From Pseudomonadota bacterium (GTDB taxonomy: Bacteria; Desulfobacterota; Desulfovibrionia; Desulfovibrionales; Desulfovibrionaceae): a stretch of DNA of 5,391 bases. Made by a program: the position numbers and the translations under genes. Of this stretch, positions 1 through 5,223 are shown piece after piece. The notes below the pieces were generated by a model. That model made no database searches, was not told the DNA's origin, and saw nothing but the letters and a program-made list of their open reading frames with translations. Every line of letters starts with the position of its first letter. Position 1 is the first letter of the stretch. Location: positions 1-5,391 of the forward strand of contig JAEZEM010000046.1 of the NCBI GenBank assembly GCA_023417745.1, in the 5' to 3' direction.

Positions 1-238
1 CGTCCGGGGCGGCCGAGCGGGAGGATTCGTCGCGCCGGCCGTAGCCGTAGACGGCCTTGCCGGCCGGACTGACGTAGCCGATCACCAGGCCATGGACGCG
101 CCCGGAGCGGGTCAGCCCCTCGACCACTTGGGCCGTGGTCTGGCGGCCGGGCAGGGGCGCGGCCTGGGCCGGGCGCGGCGCGGCGGCCCCAAGAACGGCC
201 AGGGTGAAACAGATGGCGACACAGCGGAAAAACGGCAT
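1..238 (-). CDS. Secreted serine hydrolase, beta-lactamase family (5' part, cut by window edge)
   Basis: This is the start of a minus-strand gene that runs off the left edge, giving 79 codons with no stop. The ATG at 238-236 follows a GGAG Shine-Dalgarno (plus-strand 246-249) by 7 nt. The N-terminus is a convincing Sec signal peptide: a short MPFFR start, a hydrophobic stretch (about residues 6-20), and a likely cleavage after PAQA near residue 26. The mature part reads as a helix (TTAQVVEGLTRSG) and then VHGLVIGYVSPAGKAVYGYG followed by RRDE. That resembles the first beta-strands of class C beta-lactamase/penicillin-binding-protein-like serine hydrolases (PF00144), where such a strand pair precedes the SxxK motif. 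The catalytic SxxK lies outside the window, so activity cannot be judged. It would act in the periplasm on an unknown peptide or ester substrate. It lies 14 bp after the DUF523-DUF1722 stop and is probably co-transcribed with it. The family call rests on a short region. Confidence 0.68.
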   Translation of the reverse strand, partial: MPFFRCVAICFTLAVLGAAAPRPAQAAPLPGRQTTAQVVEGLTRSGRVHGLVIGYVSPAGKAVYGYGRRDESSRSAAPD

Positions 239-252
239 GGGAAAGCTCCGGC

Positions 253-1212
253 TCAGGCGTGGTTGCGCAGTTTGAGTTCGATGGGGTGGGGGGCCAGATA
301 GGCTTGGTCCTTTAAATAGGCCACATCGTATTTGCGGGTGAAGTGGGCGACAAGCGTCACGGGCACGATGAGCGGCACAAGCCCCAGGCGGTAATTGGCG
401 ATGACTTCGTTGAGTTCCGCCTTCTCGTCGGCGCTCAGCACCTTCTTGAAATAGCCCATGGCGTGCTGGAGCACGTTGGCATGTTTGGCCGGAGTGGCCG
501 GCAGGGCCAGGGTCTTCATAAGCAGGGTCTCGTAGGTATGGACGAGGCCGTCGGCCGGCCACTTGCTGGCTTCGGCCGTGAGCCGGCCGATTTGCCTGGC
601 CAGTTCCTGGCTGTGGGCCATGAAAAGCAGCTTGTGCCCGGCGGTGAAGGCAATGAGACGCGAAACCAGGGTCGAGCGGCCGTCGCCGGCCACAGCGTCG
701 CGGAAACGCTGCATGGCGAAGATGCGTTCGATGAAGTTTTCCCGCAGCTTGTCGTCATGGAGCCGGCCTTCGTCCTCCACCGGAATCAGCGGAAAGCGGT
801 CCATGAAGGCTTTGGCGAAAAGTCCGACTCCGCGTTCAGCCGGAGCGCCCTTATCATTATAGACCTTGACCCGGGCCATGCCGCTGGAAGGCGACTTGGC
901 CTTAAAGATGAACCCGCACAGCCGCTCCTCGGCCAGTTCAGCCACGCGCTGCGCTGCCCAGGCGTTCATGCGCTCGGTGAGGTCGCCCCCGGTCTTGGTG
1001 GTGACCAGGCGCGGGGCCTGGGGATCGCCGACCAGCCGCATGGCTTCGCGCGGGACGCCCAGGCCGCATTCGACTTCCGGGCACACGGGCACGAACTCGA
1101 AATAGCGGCCCAGGGTATCGACGACGTAGCTGTCGCGTTTGTGGCCGCCGTCGTAGCGGACGGGGTTGCCGAGCAGGCAGGAGCTGACCCCGACACGAAT
1201 GGTATCCGACAT
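253..1212 (-). CDS. DUF523-DUF1722 fusion protein (TudS-like / YbgA-like)
   Basis: Encodes 319 aa. Residues about 4-160 form a DUF523 domain with its N-terminal signature VSSCLLGNPVRYDGGHK (C12), a VCPEVECGLGVPRE block (C44, C49) and GFIFKAKSPSSG (99-111). Residues about 185-310 form a DUF1722 (YbgA) domain recognised from FTAGHKLLFMAHSQ. DUF523 includes the [Fe-S] 2-thiouracil desulfidase TudS. The role of the fused form is not established, so desulfidation of a thiolated base is only an inference. No signal peptide is present, so it is cytoplasmic. I chose the ATG at 1212 over the upstream in-frame ATG at 1257 because the domain begins there and AGAGGGA (1217-1223, complement) sits just upstream. 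An oddity is that the usual SPSCG cysteine is serine (S110), although C99 lies close by. The gene is divergent from the HAD/phospholipid operon and heads a probable two-gene unit with the downstream serine hydrolase. Confidence 0.88.
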   Translation of the reverse strand: MSDTIRVGVSSCLLGNPVRYDGGHKRDSYVVDTLGRYFEFVPVCPEVECGLGVPREAMRLVGDPQAPRLVTTKTGGDLTERMNAWAAQRVAELAEERLCGFIFKAKSPSSGMARVKVYNDKGAPAERGVGLFAKAFMDRFPLIPVEDEGRLHDDKLRENFIERIFAMQRFRDAVAGDGRSTLVSRLIAFTAGHKLLFMAHSQELARQIGRLTAEASKWPADGLVHTYETLLMKTLALPATPAKHANVLQHAMGYFKKVLSADEKAELNEVIANYRLGLVPLIVPVTLVAHFTRKYDVAYLKDQAYLAPHPIELKLRNHA

Positions 1213-1216
1213 TTTG

Positions 1217-1223
1217 TCCCTCT
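1217..1223 (-). promoter_or_regulatory. Ribosome binding site of the DUF523-DUF1722 gene
   Basis: The minus strand reads AGAGGGA, ending 4 nt before the ATG at 1212, with the GAGG core about 6 nt away. It supports the start at 1212 over the in-frame ATG 45 bp upstream. Confidence 0.6.
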
Positions 1224-1240
1224 GTCTTTTTCTGAATCGG

Positions 1241-1270
1241 ATAATTGCTGTACGCACGCCTCGCCGTCAT
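1241..1270 (-). promoter_or_regulatory. Candidate sigma70-type promoter for the DUF523-DUF1722 gene
   Basis: On the minus strand, ATGACG (complement of 1265-1270) is followed after 18 bp by AATTAT (complement of 1241-1246), each matching the consensus at about four of six positions. This is the only AT-rich hexamer close upstream of the gene. It would give a leader of roughly 20-25 nt. The -35 directly abuts the C-run at the edge of the hairpin element. The match is weak and no start-site data are available. Confidence 0.25.
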
Positions 1271-1290
1271 CCCCCACACAGGCAGGGGGT

Positions 1291-1311
1291 CTGGGGGCCT
1301 TAGGCCCCCAG
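1291..1311. repeat. Perfect inverted repeat, hairpin 1 of the intergenic element
   Basis: CTGGGGGCC (1291-1299) and GGCCCCCAG (1303-1311) are exact reverse complements around TTA. Counting the T-A pair inside, the stem is 10 bp with a single-base centre, so in DNA it is a near-perfect palindrome and in RNA a very stable stem. No gene covers it. Confidence 0.85.
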
Positions 1312-1320
1312 CGGAGAGGT

Positions 1321-1345
1321 CCAGGAGAGGCAGAGCCTCTCCTGG
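1321..1345. repeat. Perfect inverted repeat, hairpin 2 of the intergenic element
   Basis: CCAGGAGAGGC (1321-1331) and GCCTCTCCTGG (1335-1345) are exact 11-bp reverse complements around AGA. It starts 9 bp after hairpin 1. The motif GGAGAGG also occurs at 1313-1319 and its complement at 1364-1370, so alternative pairings are possible. Confidence 0.85.
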
Positions 1346-1434
1346 CCGCCGGAGGCATCTTCTCCTCTCCAACATTCCCGACTTGCTTGGGACGATATTT
1401 ACGGCTACAGCCTTGCGGGCGTTTTCCATGTATA

Positions 1435-1448
1435 CGGCCTTCGGGCCG
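1435..1448 (+). other. Small UUCG-tetraloop hairpin upstream of the HAD gene
   Basis: CGGCC (1435-1439), TTCG (1440-1443) and GGCCG (1444-1448) form a perfect 5-bp G/C stem closed by C-G around a UUCG loop, an exceptionally stable RNA tetraloop class. It lies 35 bp before the chosen HAD start and would be in the mRNA leader if transcription begins upstream. Short G/C stems are frequent by chance in such GC-rich DNA, so a function is uncertain. Confidence 0.35.
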
Positions 1449-1474
1449 GCATGGGAAGCGACGCCGCGAGAAAT

Positions 1475-1480
1475 GGGGGA
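1475..1480 (+). promoter_or_regulatory. Ribosome binding site deciding the HAD start
   Basis: The purine run GGGGGA ends 3 nt before the ATG at 1484. Spacing is a little short, but nothing better lies before the in-frame ATG at 1451, which is preceded by GGGCCGGC only. It favours 1484. Confidence 0.45.
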
Positions 1481-1483
1481 ACC

Positions 1484-2110
1484 ATGAGCCAGGTATGCGG
1501 CCTGCGGGCCGTGTTTTTCGATTTCGGCGGCGTGCTGGCCGAGGAGGGCTTTCGCCAGGCGCTCATCGACATCGCCGGCGAGGCCGGGCGCGATCCGGCC
1601 GAGATCGTGCCTACGGCCTATGAGATGGCCTGGACCACGCGATTTGTGGTCGGCGGCTGCGACGAGGCCGGGTTCTGGCAGGCCTTTCGCAAGGCTACGG
1701 GCATTACGGCCGACGACGCGCACTTAACCGAGGTCGTGTTGTCGCGGTTCGTGCCCCGGCCGTACATGTTCGCCCTGGCCGACGCGGTGCGCGGCCTGGG
1801 CCTTAAGACCGCGATTTTAAGCGACCAGACCGAGTGGCTGGCCCGGCTTGACGCCCGGCACGACGTCTTTTCCCATTTCGACCAGGTGTTTAACAGCTAT
1901 CATCATGGCACGTCCAAGCGCGAGGCGGCGTTTTTCGAGCTGGCGCTTGAGGCCATGGACGTGACGGCCGGGGAGTCGCTTTTCATCGACGACGCGGCCC
2001 ACAATACGGAACTGGCCGCCCGACTGGGCTTTAAAACCCTTTTATACCGGGACCGGGAGTCGTTTTTCGCCGAACTGGCCGACCTGTGCCCGCCCTTTGG
2101 AGCGCTTTGA
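1484..2110 (+). CDS. HAD-superfamily hydrolase (DFGGV type)
   Basis: Encodes 208 aa, cytoplasmic. The HAD motifs are in order: motif I as VFFDFGGVL with nucleophile D13, motif II as TAILSDQT (S113), the motif III lysine in GTSKREAAFFELAL (K145), and motif IV as LFIDDAAHNTELAARLG (D169/D170). Residues 19-95 form the helical C1-type cap. This layout resembles the YihX / epoxide-hydrolase-N-terminal group of HAD phosphatases. The usual second Asp of motif I (DxD) is G15, as in some members of that group (FDLGN, FDLGG types), so phosphatase activity is plausible but unproven. The substrate is unknown. I chose the ATG at 1484 over 1451 because of its Shine-Dalgarno and because only 6 residues then precede the first beta-strand. 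The stop codon directly abuts the psd ATG (TGAATG), suggesting co-translation with phospholipid genes. Three TTA leucine codons (residues 81, 112, 187) are unusual in such GC-rich DNA. Confidence 0.85.
   Translation: MSQVCGLRAVFFDFGGVLAEEGFRQALIDIAGEAGRDPAEIVPTAYEMAWTTRFVVGGCDEAGFWQAFRKATGITADDAHLTEVVLSRFVPRPYMFALADAVRGLGLKTAILSDQTEWLARLDARHDVFSHFDQVFNSYHHGTSKREAAFFELALEAMDVTAGESLFIDDAAHNTELAARLGFKTLLYRDRESFFAELADLCPPFGAL
2099..2102 (+). promoter_or_regulatory. psd ribosome binding site inside the HAD gene
   Basis: GGAG sits 8 nt before the psd ATG at 2111 and lies within the last codons of the HAD gene, consistent with translational coupling. Confidence 0.55.
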
Positions 2111-2755
2111 ATGTATAAGCCCATTTGCGGCCTGGCCCGCGACGGACTGCCCATCATCGGCGTTTTCGCCCTGGCGACCCTGGTTTTCGCCTTGCTGCGC
2201 TGGCCTTGTCTGGCCACCATCAGCCTGTTGGCCACGATTTTTTCCCTCAATTTCTTCCGCGACCCGGACCGGACCTCGCCGACGGAAAACGGCGTAGCCG
2301 TGTCCCCGGCCGACGGCGTGGTCTGCAAGCTCGGCGAGGCGGCCGACCCTATCACGGGCGAGATGCGCCAGGTCGTGTGCGTGTTCATGAACGTCTTTAA
2401 CGTCCACGTGAACCGCTCGCCGATCACGGGCGTGGTCTCGGAAGTGCGCTACATCCCCGGCAAATTCTTCAACGCGTCGCTGGATAAGGCCTCCACGGAC
2501 AACGAGCGCAACGTCATCGTGGTCACCGACGCCGAGGGGGCGCGGTTTAGCGTGGTGCAGATCGCGGGGCTTATCGCCCGGCGCATCGTCTGCCCGGCCA
2601 AGGCCGGCGATACGCTTTCGCGCGGCGAACGTTACGGCATGATCAAGTTCGGGTCGCGCCTTGACGTCTACCTGCCCCATGGCTATCATCCGGCTGTCGC
2701 CATGGGCCAGAAAACCATGGCCGGCGTCACTGTTTTGGCGAAGAAGGCCGACTAA
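2111..2755 (+). CDS. psd: Phosphatidylserine decarboxylase proenzyme, short type
   Basis: Encodes 214 aa and converts phosphatidylserine to phosphatidylethanolamine at the inner membrane. Two adjacent hydrophobic segments (about residues 12-30 and 32-49) anchor the N-terminus, followed by the FFRDPDR motif (48-54). SPADGVV (65-71) carries D68, and NVFNVHVNRSP (94-104) carries H99. KFGSRLDVYLP (179-189) holds the self-cleavage site: by analogy with the family, the chain breaks between G181 and S182, and the serine becomes the pyruvoyl prosthetic group. D68-H99-S182 would form the autoprocessing triad. The length fits the short form of about 210-220 aa, whose site is FGSR where the long E. coli enzyme has LGST. 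The beta chain would be about 181 aa and the alpha chain about 33 aa. It starts immediately after the HAD stop and is followed by pssA, which makes its substrate. Confidence 0.95.
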   Translation: MYKPICGLARDGLPIIGVFALATLVFALLRWPCLATISLLATIFSLNFFRDPDRTSPTENGVAVSPADGVVCKLGEAADPITGEMRQVVCVFMNVFNVHVNRSPITGVVSEVRYIPGKFFNASLDKASTDNERNVIVVTDAEGARFSVVQIAGLIARRIVCPAKAGDTLSRGERYGMIKFGSRLDVYLPHGYHPAVAMGQKTMAGVTVLAKKAD

Positions 2756-2788
2756 CCGGGCCAAGCCCGCAAGCGACCACGCAGCGAG

Positions 2789-3559
2789 ATGGAAGAAAAA
2801 ATCACCCAGAGCCGGGCTCGCAGGAGCGTGTACATCCTGCCGAACCTGTTCACCATGGCAAGCCTGTTCTCGGGCTTCCTGGGGGCGCTTTGGGCTATTG
2901 AGGGCCAGTTCGACATGACGGCCCTGGCCATTCTCTTCTCCTGCCTCTTCGACGGCCTCGACGGCAAAGTGGCCCGGCTCACCGGCACCAGCAGCGACTT
3001 CGGCGTGCAGTTCGATTCCCTGGCCGACCTCGTGGCCTTCGGCGTGGCCCCGGCCATCATGGTCTACCAGTGGCAGCTTGCCCGGTTCGGCCGCCTGGGG
3101 ATTCTGGCCGCCTTCATGCTCGTGGCCTGCGGCGCGCTGCGGCTCGCCCGGTTCAACGTCATGTCCGGCAAGACCACCACTTCCAAGAAGTTCTTCGTGG
3201 GCCTGCCCATCCCGGCCGCCGGCTGCATGATCGCGCTGTTTTTCATGTTCGAGCGCTATCTGCCCGACGACATCGCCGCCGCCGTCATCCCCAAGGCCTG
3301 CCTCGTGCTCGTGTACGCCCTGTCCTTTCTCATGGTCAGCCGCGTGCGCTACGCTTCCTTCAAGGAACTCGGGCTGGTCAAGGCCCATCCCTTCAGCGCC
3401 ATGGTCACGGCGCTCCTCCTCTTCGTCGTGGTCGCCTCCGAGCCCTGGCTCATGGGCTTCCTGCTCTTTTCCGCCTACCTCATCTCCGGCATCTTCTACA
3501 CCTTCTTTATTCTGCCGCGCCGCACCAAGCTACGGGAGCCCCTCCAGGAGCTCTCATAA
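2789..3559 (+). CDS. pssA: CDP-diacylglycerol-serine O-phosphatidyltransferase
   Basis: Encodes 256 aa, an integral inner-membrane enzyme that joins serine to CDP-diacylglycerol, giving phosphatidylserine and CMP. The CDP-alcohol phosphatidyltransferase signature is complete: DGKVAR (58-63), then G72, D76 and D80 with the family spacing DG-x2-AR-x8-G-x3-D-x3-D. These aspartates bind the metal and the CDP moiety. The Bacillus-type PssA features YILPNLFT (15-22), RLARFNV (118-124) and FVGLPIPAAG (136-145) are present, with several hydrophobic helices, including a long hydrophobic C-terminal region (about 208-247). The start at 2789 lacks a good Shine-Dalgarno (only AGCGAG directly before the ATG). 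A GTG at 2828 is in frame, but it would begin right at YILPN and remove the basic N-terminus that family members often have, so I keep 2789. It lies 33 bp after psd and shares its pathway, so the two are almost certainly one operon. Confidence 0.94.
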   Translation: MEEKITQSRARRSVYILPNLFTMASLFSGFLGALWAIEGQFDMTALAILFSCLFDGLDGKVARLTGTSSDFGVQFDSLADLVAFGVAPAIMVYQWQLARFGRLGILAAFMLVACGALRLARFNVMSGKTTTSKKFFVGLPIPAAGCMIALFFMFERYLPDDIAAAVIPKACLVLVYALSFLMVSRVRYASFKELGLVKAHPFSAMVTALLLFVVVASEPWLMGFLLFSAYLISGIFYTFFILPRRTKLREPLQELS

Positions 3560-3576
3560 CACCGTTATCCCCTTTT

Positions 3577-3591
3577 TGACATTTCTTGTCA
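3577..3591. promoter_or_regulatory. Inverted repeat TGACA-N5-TGTCA upstream of leuA (possible operator)
   Basis: TGACA (3577-3581) and TGTCA (3587-3591) are perfect 5-bp reverse complements around TTTCT, in an unusually AT-rich patch between pssA and leuA. The geometry (half-site centres one DNA turn apart) suits a dimeric regulator. It overlaps TTGACA (3576-3581), a perfect -35 hexamer, but no -10 is found at the right spacing. No regulator can be named. Confidence 0.3.
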
Positions 3592-3624
3592 CTTGCCCCG
3601 GCCCAGGCCAACCAGAGTGCCTTG

Positions 3625-3640
3625 GCGCGTGCTCACGCGC
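3625..3640 (+). other. GC-rich inverted repeat in the leuA leader
   Basis: GCGCGTG (3625-3631) and CACGCGC (3634-3640) are perfect 7-bp reverse complements around CT. With a 2-nt centre the RNA loop must open to 4 nt, giving a 6-bp stem. It lies in the 122-bp pssA-leuA gap and has no following T-tract. Confidence 0.5.
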
Positions 3641-3649
3641 GCCTGATCC

Positions 3650-3667
3650 TCTCCGCATAAGCGGAGA
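3650..3667 (+). promoter_or_regulatory. Hairpin adjoining the leuA Shine-Dalgarno
   Basis: TCTCCGC (3650-3656), loop ATAA (3657-3660) and GCGGAGA (3661-3667) form a perfect 7-bp stem ending 2 nt before the Shine-Dalgarno GGGGAG (3670-3675). The 5' TCTCC (3650-3654) could pair instead with GGAGA at 3672-3676, which overlaps the Shine-Dalgarno, so two exclusive folds are possible. No U-run follows, so it is not an intrinsic terminator. Any role in leuA translation is inference. Confidence 0.5.
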
Positions 3668-3669
3668 AA

Positions 3670-3675
3670 GGGGAG
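3670..3675 (+). promoter_or_regulatory. leuA ribosome binding site
   Basis: GGGGAG lies 6 nt before the leuA ATG at 3682, a strong match with ideal spacing. Confidence 0.75.
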
Positions 3676-3681
3676 ACCCTC

Positions 3682-5223
3682 ATGTCCGACGACAACAGGG
3701 TATACATCTTTGATACCACGCTCCGCGACGGCGAACAGTCGCCCGGAGCCACCATGACCCGCGAAGAAAAAGTCCGCATGGCCCGCCAGCTCGAAACCCT
3801 CGGCGTGGACATCATCGAGGCCGGTTTCCCGGCCGCCAGCGAAGGCGATTTCCAGGCCGTCACGGCCATCGCCGCCGCCGTCAATACCCCGGTGGTGGCC
3901 GCCCTGTGCCGGGCCCTGGCCTCGGACATCGACCGGGGCTTTGAAGCCATCAAGGGCGCTAAGCGCCGCCGCATCCACACCTTCCTGGCCACCTCCGAGC
4001 TGCACATGCAGCACAAGTTGAACAAGACCCCGGCCCAGGTCCTCGACATGATCGAGGCGGCCGTTTCCCACGCCGCGTCCAAGGGCGTCGAGGTCCAGTT
4101 CTCGGCCGAGGACGCCTCACGCTCCGAACCGGCCTTCCTCGTCGCCGCCTGCGAGAGGGCCATAAACGCCGGCGCGACCATCCTCAACATCCCCGACACC
4201 GTGGGCTACGCCCAGCCGGCCGAGTTCGCCGAGCTTATCCGCCATCTCATGACCACCGTGCGCGGAGCCGGCGGCGTCACCTTCGCCGTCCACTGCCACA
4301 ACGATCTCGGCATGGCCGTGGCCAATACCCTGGCCGCCCTCCACGCCGGCGCGCGCCAGGCCGAAGTGACGCTTTCCGGCATCGGCGAGCGGGCCGGCAA
4401 CGCCTCCCTGGAGCAGGTCGTCATGGGGCTTAACACCCGCCCCAATTACTACAACCTGACCACCGGCATCGTCACCGAGGAGCTTTTCCCCTCCTGCCGC
4501 CGCCTGTCGGGCATCATCGGCCAGCCGATCCCGCCCTATGCCCCCATCATGGGGCGCAACGCCTTTGCCCACGAGTCCGGCATCCACCAGCACGGCGTGC
4601 TCAAGGATCGCCGCACCTACGAGATCATGACCGCCGAGAGCATCGGCCGCAAAGGTGCGGTGGTGGTGCTCGGCAAACACTCCGGCCGCCACGCCCTGGA
4701 CGCCAAGGTCAAGGAACTCGGCTACGCCTTAAACGACGAAGAGTTGCTCATGGTCTTCGAGGCCGTCAAACAGCTGGCCGACCGCAAGCAACGCATCCTC
4801 GACGAGGACATCGAGGCCCTTATCCTCGAAAAAGTCCTGCGCCGCCCGGACCGCTACGCCTTGCAGTTCCTGTCCGTGCACTGCGGCAACGTGGAACTCG
4901 CGCCATTCGCCGTGGTTGAAATGCAGGTGGAAGGCCAGACCGTGCGCCAGTACAGCGCCGGTTCCGGCCCGGTGGACGCGGTGTTTAACGCCGTGTGCCA
5001 GGCCGTGGGCCGCAAGCCCGACCTCGAAGAATACCAGATAAACGCCATTTCCGGCGGCACCGACGCCCAAGGCGAAGTGACCGTGCGCATCAAGGACGGC
5101 ACAGCGACTACCGTCGGCCGCGGCGTCCACGACGACGTCATCATGGCCAGCACCCTGGCCTTCATCAACGCGCTCAACCGTTTGGCCAAGAAGGAGGAGG
5201 AACGGACATGCCCGCAACTTTAG
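3682..5223 (+). CDS. leuA: 2-isopropylmalate synthase
   Basis: Encodes 513 aa, the usual size for bacterial LeuA of the 510-525 aa class. It condenses acetyl-CoA with 2-oxoisovalerate to 2-isopropylmalate, the committed step of leucine synthesis in the cytoplasm. The TIM-barrel domain (about 5-275) starts with FDTTLRDGEQSPG, with R15 and metal ligand D16. HCHNDLG gives H204 and H206, and GIGERAGN gives N240, completing the divalent metal site. HESGIHQHG (297-305) lies in the linker subdomain that contributes to catalysis. The C-terminal regulatory domain (about 390-505) has GSGPVDAVF and ISGGTDAQGEVTVRI, the fold that binds leucine for feedback inhibition. All key residues are intact. The HxH and GSGPVDAVF motifs, together with the leuC neighbour, argue for LeuA over homocitrate or citramalate synthase, which remain weaker alternatives. 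The 3' end overlaps leuC by 16 bp, so the last few residues are constrained by two frames. Confidence 0.96.
   Translation: MSDDNRVYIFDTTLRDGEQSPGATMTREEKVRMARQLETLGVDIIEAGFPAASEGDFQAVTAIAAAVNTPVVAALCRALASDIDRGFEAIKGAKRRRIHTFLATSELHMQHKLNKTPAQVLDMIEAAVSHAASKGVEVQFSAEDASRSEPAFLVAACERAINAGATILNIPDTVGYAQPAEFAELIRHLMTTVRGAGGVTFAVHCHNDLGMAVANTLAALHAGARQAEVTLSGIGERAGNASLEQVVMGLNTRPNYYNLTTGIVTEELFPSCRRLSGIIGQPIPPYAPIMGRNAFAHESGIHQHGVLKDRRTYEIMTAESIGRKGAVVVLGKHSGRHALDAKVKELGYALNDEELLMVFEAVKQLADRKQRILDEDIEALILEKVLRRPDRYALQFLSVHCGNVELAPFAVVEMQVEGQTVRQYSAGSGPVDAVFNAVCQAVGRKPDLEEYQINAISGGTDAQGEVTVRIKDGTATTVGRGVHDDVIMASTLAFINALNRLAKKEEERTCPQL
5191..5200 (+). promoter_or_regulatory. leuC ribosome binding site inside leuA
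   Basis: AAGGAGGAGG, a near-perfect anti-16S match, ends 7 nt before the leuC ATG at 5208 and is embedded in the Lys/Glu-rich tail codons of leuA. It decides the leuC start. Confidence 0.8.

Larger units (their letters stand above)
1271..1357. repeat. Compact double-hairpin intergenic element (REP/MITE-like)
   Basis: This short block in the divergent intergenic region consists almost entirely of inverted repeats. CCCCC (1271-1275) can pair with GGGGG (1285-1289), followed by two perfect hairpins at 1291-1311 and 1321-1345 and then a GCCGCCGGAGGC tail (1345-1356). It lies between two divergently transcribed genes and has no T-tract on either strand, so it is not an intrinsic terminator. Its modular make-up fits a dispersed palindromic intergenic repeat. 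I recall similar hairpin-plus-GCCGCCGGAGGC units from Desulfovibrio-type genomes, but copy number cannot be seen from one window. Confidence 0.55.

Noticed and set aside
1391..1436. Promoter hexamers for the HAD operon (GATATT, TATACG)
   Set aside because: No partner -35 at acceptable spacing was found for either hexamer, so the HAD promoter cannot be placed from sequence.
343..1623. Long plus-strand open frame (426 codons) antisense to the DUF523-DUF1722 gene
   Set aside because: It runs opposite a well-recognised gene, through the hairpin element and into the HAD gene, has low-complexity composition and no recognisable domain. It is a GC-rich shadow frame.
2042..3388. Long minus-strand open frame (448 codons) antisense to psd and pssA
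   Set aside because: The His/Gly/Glu/Ala-rich translation without any domain mirrors codon bias of the two confirmed genes on the other strand.
3556..3577. ATAAC-ACC-GTTAT followed by CCCCTTTTT after pssA, as an intrinsic terminator
   Set aside because: The stem is only 5 bp and mostly A/T, it overlaps the stop codon, and four C separate it from the T-run. At best it would be very weak.
3576..3604. sigma70 promoter from TTGACA at 3576
   Set aside because: At 16-18 bp spacing the -10 position is CCGGCC/CGGCCC, with no resemblance to TATAAT.
3623..3639. sigma54-like -24/-12 promoter (TTGGCGCG...CACGC)
   Set aside because: GG-to-GC spacing is one base too long and the TTGC part is absent; the resemblance comes from the GC-rich inverted repeat.
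4117..4692. Minus-strand open frames opposite leuA
   Set aside because: leuA is complete with all catalytic residues; the antisense products are Gly/His/Val-rich shadows with no motifs.
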